A stretch of DNA of 8,356 nt from an uncultured Caryophanales bacterium (GTDB lineage Bacteria; Bacillota_I; Bacilli_A; Acholeplasmatales; Anaeroplasmataceae). This document shows, one piece after another, positions 6,394 through 8,356 of this stretch. The stretch lies in contig CAMOUK010000045.1 of assembly GCA_946626535.1 (NCBI GenBank), positions 1 through 8,356 of the forward strand. The letters are read 5' to 3'. Numbering within the stretch: position 1 is the first letter of the stretch; each line of letters opens with the position of its first letter. A program made the position numbers and the translations under genes. The notes below the pieces were generated by a model. That model had not been told where the DNA came from. It made no database searches and saw only the letters and a list, made by a program, of their open reading frames with translations.

Positions 6394-7161
6394 CTACTTT
6401 CCTAAGAATAGATTCAAATATTCTAATAATTCATTCTTATTATCGATAATTTTCATGAAACCAGCATTAACTACATGTACAGCACCAGTTTCTTCTGAAA
6501 CTACGATAGTAAGTGAATCAGTAACCTCTGAAATACCTACAGCGGCTCTATGTCTTGAACCAATAGTTTTATCTAATGATTCATCCTGAGTTAAAACATA
6601 GTAAGCACCAGCACAGACAATCTTATTACCTCTAATGATTACGCCACCATCATGAAGCGGAGAATCCTTAATAAATATTTGTTCTAATAATTCTCTTGAA
6701 ATATCTGAATTTAGCTGAATAGCCTTTTCTGAATATTGATCTAGTGAATTATGTTGTTCAATAGTAATTAAGGCACCAACTTTCTGATTTGACATGTTAA
6801 ATACAGCATCAACAATAGCTTCCTTTGTAGCTCCTGTTGATGATACAATCATATCGGTTTTTGTATCATTTTTTCTATGGAATTCGATAAGTTTTCTAAG
6901 CTCAGGAGCAAGTATAATTACTACAATTATGATGTAGCAATCAACAAATGGACCATATAGATTCTTAGAAAGCTCAAAGTTAAATTGTGACGAAATAAAG
7001 TATATTAAAGCTATACCTAAACCAATAATAGTAAGATTTAGGGCCTTTCTAAACTTAAAACAGATAAATAATAGTAAGCTTATTAAAAGTAAGGCAAAAT
7101 ATCCGTCAAATATTATTCTTGCTGCTAAATTGTTCTCAAAAAATTCAACAAGCTGAGACAT
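6394..7161 (-). CDS. cdaA: Membrane diadenylate cyclase CdaA (c-di-AMP synthase)
   Basis: This enzyme condenses two ATP into cyclic di-AMP, the messenger that controls potassium and osmolyte balance and cell-wall homeostasis. From the chosen start it has 255 residues. Three transmembrane helices (about 18-36, 42-58, 72-86) are followed by the linker APELRKLIEF and a cytoplasmic DisA_N/DAC domain (about 105-240). The catalytic blocks are SPLHDGGVII (167-176) and GSRHRAAVGISEVTDS (201-216). The common DGA motif reads DGG here; RHR is intact, so activity is expected. The open frame extends to a GTG at 7173, but that codon lies inside the AGGTGGTGA ribosome binding site (7175-7167). The ATG at 7161, five bases after it, is the better start. 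It leads the operon; cdaR and glmM do not follow. The stop is TAG. Confidence 0.95.
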   Translation of the reverse strand: MSQLVEFFENNLAARIIFDGYFALLLISLLLFICFKFRKALNLTIIGLGIALIYFISSQFNFELSKNLYGPFVDCYIIIVVIILAPELRKLIEFHRKNDTKTDMIVSSTGATKEAIVDAVFNMSNQKVGALITIEQHNSLDQYSEKAIQLNSDISRELLEQIFIKDSPLHDGGVIIRGNKIVCAGAYYVLTQDESLDKTIGSRHRAAVGISEVTDSLTIVVSEETGAVHVVNAGFMKIIDNKNELLEYLNLFLGK

Positions 7162-7166
7162 AAAAA

Positions 7167-7175
7167 TCACCACCT
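7167..7175 (-). promoter_or_regulatory. Ribosome binding site that sets the cdaA start
   Basis: The minus strand reads AGGTGGTGA, matching eight of nine bases of the anti-SD complement AGGAGGTGA, and ends five bases before the ATG at 7161. It contains the GTG that opens the longer reading frame, which argues against that codon as the start. Confidence 0.85.
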
Positions 7176-7180
7176 ATATA

Positions 7181-7209
7181 ATTATACAATATATAAAAGA
7201 AAATTTTAA
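7181..7209 (-). promoter_or_regulatory. Sigma-A-type promoter of the cdaA operon
   Basis: On the minus strand a perfect TATAAT (7186-7181) lies 17 bases after TTAAAA (7209-7204), which matches four of six -35 positions. The start would fall near 7174, giving a very short leader that begins about at the ribosome binding site. It lies between the tRNA terminator and cdaA. The -35 call is weak because the region is A-rich. Confidence 0.62.
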
Positions 7210-7211
7210 TA

Positions 7212-7249
7212 ATAAAAAGAAAAAAATGCTTAGTAAATTTATACTAAGC
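7212..7249 (-). terminator. Rho-independent terminator of the rRNA-tRNA operon
   Basis: On the minus strand GCTTAGTA and TACTAAGC form a perfect 8-bp stem (7249-7228) with the six-base loop TAAATT. An A, six Us, a C and five more Us follow. It lies 34 bases after tRNA-Phe and separates the RNA operon from the cdaA promoter. Confidence 0.93.
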
Positions 7250-7283
7250 TTTTTATATAAGAAAGGTTTGAAAGTATTAAAAA

Positions 7284-7359
7284 TGGTGCCTCAGGGCAGA
7301 ATCGAACTGCCGACACAAGGATTTTCAGTCCTTTGCTCTACCGACTGAGCTACCGAGGC
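7284..7359 (-). tRNA. tRNA-Phe (GAA)
   Basis: This 76-base cloverleaf has acceptor stem GCCTCGG/CTGAGGC (one G-U), anticodon arm AAGGA-CTGAAAA-TCCTT with anticodon GAA, a perfect T stem GGCAG/CTGCC and encoded CCA. It reads UUU and UUC. It is the last gene of the cluster, with the terminator 34 bases on. Confidence 0.97.
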
Positions 7360-7366
7360 ATATAAG

Positions 7367-7443
7367 TGGCGGTCCGGACGAGACTCGAACTCGCGACCTC
7401 CTACGTGACAGGCAGGCATTCTAACCAACTGAACTACCGGACC
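7367..7443 (-). tRNA. tRNA-Asp (GTC)
   Basis: This 77-base cloverleaf has acceptor GGTCCGG/CCGGACC, the discriminator G usual for Asp, anticodon arm CCTGC-CTGTCAC-GTAGG with anticodon GTC, and encoded CCA. It is separated from tRNA-Phe by seven bases. Confidence 0.97.
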
Positions 7444-7459
7444 ACTTACTTTTTTTATT

Positions 7460-7536
<77 letters not shown>

Positions 7537-7541
7537 ATATA

Positions 7542-7632
7542 TGGCGGAGAAAGAGGGATTTGAACCCCCGCGGGACTTGCATCCCCTATCGGTTTTCAAG
7601 ACCGAACCCTTCAGCCACTTGGGTATTTCTCC
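7542..7632 (-). tRNA. tRNA-Ser (TGA)
   Basis: This 91-base class II tRNA has acceptor GGAGAAA/TTTCTCC, discriminator G, anticodon arm TCGGT-CTTGAAA-ACCGA with anticodon TGA, and the long variable arm (about 19 bases, with GGGGA and TCCCG pairing) that identifies serine. CCA is encoded. It reads UCN codons, mainly UCA. Confidence 0.97.
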
Positions 7633-7653
7633 GTTTATAATATTAAAATGTTT

Positions 7654-7730
7654 TGGTGGACCCGACAGGACTCGAACCTGTGACCAACCGGTTATGAGCC
7701 GGTAGCTCTAACCAACTGAGCTACGGGTCC
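7654..7730 (-). tRNA. tRNA-Ile2 (CAT, expected to be lysidine-modified)
   Basis: This 77-base tRNA has acceptor GGACCCG/CGGGTCC, anticodon arm ACCGG-CTCATAA-CCGGT and encoded CCA. CAT normally means Met. However, the GGACC acceptor and the GGCTCATAACC loop context resemble the B. subtilis CAU isoleucine tRNA, and it stands between Met and Ser exactly as in trnB. It would then need TilS to convert C34 to lysidine and read AUA, a common codon in so AT-rich a genome. Identity is inferred from similarity and order. Confidence 0.85.
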
Positions 7731-7736
7731 AATAAT

Positions 7737-7813
7737 TGGTGGCTCCGGAGGGATTCGAACCCACGACCTATCGGGTATGAACCGATCGCTCTAGCCAACT
7801 GAGCTACAGAGCC
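7737..7813 (-). tRNA. Elongator tRNA-Met (CAT)
   Basis: This 77-base tRNA has acceptor GGCTCTG/CGGAGCC (one U-G), anticodon arm ATCGG-TTCATAC-CCGAT and encoded CCA. The TTCATAC loop and paired first base fit the elongator rather than the initiator. The T stem GTGGG/CCCTC has one U-U mismatch at 50/64. It follows tRNA-Ala as in B. subtilis trnB. Confidence 0.92.
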
Positions 7814-7845
7814 AGTTTATCTTAATTTTGTTTAAAATCTTTATC

Positions 7846-7921
7846 TGGTGGAGCTAAGCGGGATCGAACCGCTGACCTCCTGAGTGCAAATCAGGCGCTC
7901 TCCCAGCTGAGCTATAGCCCC
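7846..7921 (-). tRNA. tRNA-Ala (TGC)
   Basis: This 76-base cloverleaf has acceptor GGGGCTA/TAGCTCC with G-U at the third pair, the alanine identity element, anticodon arm CCTGA-TTTGCAC-TCAGG with anticodon TGC, a perfect T stem and encoded CCA. Confidence 0.97.
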
Positions 7922-7944
7922 AACTTAGATTTTTTTAAAAAAAA

Positions 7945-8032
7945 TGGTACCCCGGGACGGACTTGAACCGTCACGCCTTTAAGGGGCATGGGATTTTAAG
8001 TCCCACGTGTCTACCTATTCCACCACCGAGGC
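7945..8032 (-). tRNA. tRNA-Leu (TAA)
   Basis: This 88-base class II tRNA has anticodon arm TGGGA-CTTAAAA-TCCCA with anticodon TAA, a long variable arm (TGCCCCTTAAAGGCGT), acceptor GCCTCGG/CCGGGGT ending in a G-U first pair, discriminator A as expected for Leu, and encoded CCA. It reads UUA and UUG. Confidence 0.96.
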
Positions 8033-8053
8033 ATGTACCGAACAATATTAAGA

Positions 8054-8129
8054 TGGTGACCCGCTGGAGATTCGAACTCCAGACCCCTTGATTAAAAGTC
8101 AAGTGCTCTACCGGCTGAGCTAGCGGATC
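8054..8129 (-). tRNA. tRNA-Lys (TTT)
   Basis: This 76-base cloverleaf has acceptor GATCCGC/GCGGGTC (one U-G), anticodon arm CTTGA-CTTTTAA-TCAAG with anticodon TTT, a perfect T stem TGGAG/CTCCA and encoded CCA. It reads AAA and AAG. It lies three bases before the neighbouring Thr gene. Confidence 0.97.
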
Positions 8130-8132
8130 AAG

Positions 8133-8208
<76 letters not shown>

Positions 8209-8220
8209 ATTTATTTAAAA

Positions 8221-8296
8221 TGGTGGAGGACAACGGGCTCGAACCGCTGACCCTCTGCTTGTAAGGCAGATGCTCTCCCAACTGAGCTAGTCCTCC
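8221..8296 (-). tRNA. tRNA-Val (TAC)
   Basis: This 76-base cloverleaf has acceptor GGAGGAC/GTCCTCC, anticodon arm TCTGC-CTTACAA-GCAGA with anticodon TAC, T stem AGCGG/CCGTT and encoded CCA. It is the first tRNA after 5S rRNA, about 16 bases from it, so it is part of the rRNA transcript. Confidence 0.97.
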
Positions 8297-8312
8297 AAAT
8301 CTCAAAGAGATA

Positions 8313-8356
8313 AGCCCGGCAACTTCCTACTCTCGCAAGATCTAACTTACTACCAT
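8313..8356 (-). rRNA. rrf: 5S ribosomal RNA, 3' end (cut by the window edge)
   Basis: The minus strand reads ATGGTAGTAAG at the edge, then TGCGAGAGTAGGAAGTTGCC and a GGGC end. This is the conserved 3' third of bacterial 5S rRNA (GATGGTAGT, then GAGAGTAGG). The 5' two-thirds, and presumably 23S and 16S, lie beyond the right edge. The exact 3' end is uncertain by a few bases. The promoter for the whole RNA operon is outside the window. Confidence 0.92.

Noticed and set aside
7162..7173. GTG at 7173 as the cdaA start
   Set aside because: The codon is inside the ribosome binding site and at the predicted transcript start. The ATG at 7161 has ideal spacing.
7654..7730. A second elongator tRNA-Met
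   Set aside because: The GGACC acceptor, the GGCTCATAACC context and its place in the trnB-like order favour tRNA-Ile2. The call stays an inference.

Overview
The window is a low-GC bacterial segment. It contains an 11-gene tRNA cluster attached to the 3' end of a 5S rRNA gene, and ten protein genes. Every gene is on the minus strand, so transcription runs from the right edge (8356) to the left edge. The very AT-rich sequence, strong AGGAGG-type ribosome binding sites, TATAAT promoters, U-tailed hairpin terminators, Bacilli marker genes (a YutD-family protein beside an Nfu protein, CdaA-type diadenylate cyclase) and a tRNA order like that of the Bacillus subtilis trnB cluster all suggest a member of the Bacilli or the Mollicutes-related lineages. 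Tryptophan is read from TGG in the genes checked, and the stops are only TAA or TAG, so the code looks standard. The exact lineage is an inference.

Layout, right to left in transcription order. (1) 8313-8356 is the 3' end of 5S rRNA. It is followed by tRNA Val-Thr-Lys-Leu-Ala-Met-Ile2-Ser-fMet-Asp-Phe (8296 down to 7284), all with encoded CCA, closed by a terminator at 7212-7249. (2) A promoter at 7181-7209 drives cdaA, a 63-residue membrane protein, a membrane PAS/degenerate-GGDEF protein, 5-formyl-THF cyclo-ligase, ispD and ispF. These genes overlap or sit within about 12 bases of each other, and the run ends at a hairpin at 2939-2962. (3) A low-molecular-weight tyrosine phosphatase follows that hairpin closely. 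(4) A promoter at 2445-2473 drives yutD and nfu, ending in a terminator at 1486-1514. (5) pgi has its own promoter and terminator.

Most of this is housekeeping: translation, c-di-AMP signalling, folate recycling, the MEP isoprenoid pathway, Fe-S assembly and glycolysis. The least conventional part is the front of the cdaA operon. The expected partners cdaR and glmM do not follow cdaA. Instead there is an unrecognised one- or two-pass mini-protein and a three-pass membrane protein whose GGDEF domain has lost its catalytic motif. This arrangement could be a c-di-AMP regulatory module of a kind I do not recognise. A second oddity is the initiator tRNA, which carries tandem U-U mismatches in the part of the T stem that EF-Tu contacts.

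Stretches without a protein gene: 7284-8356 is filled by the RNA genes. Positions 1-44, left of the pgi terminator, show nothing I can call.
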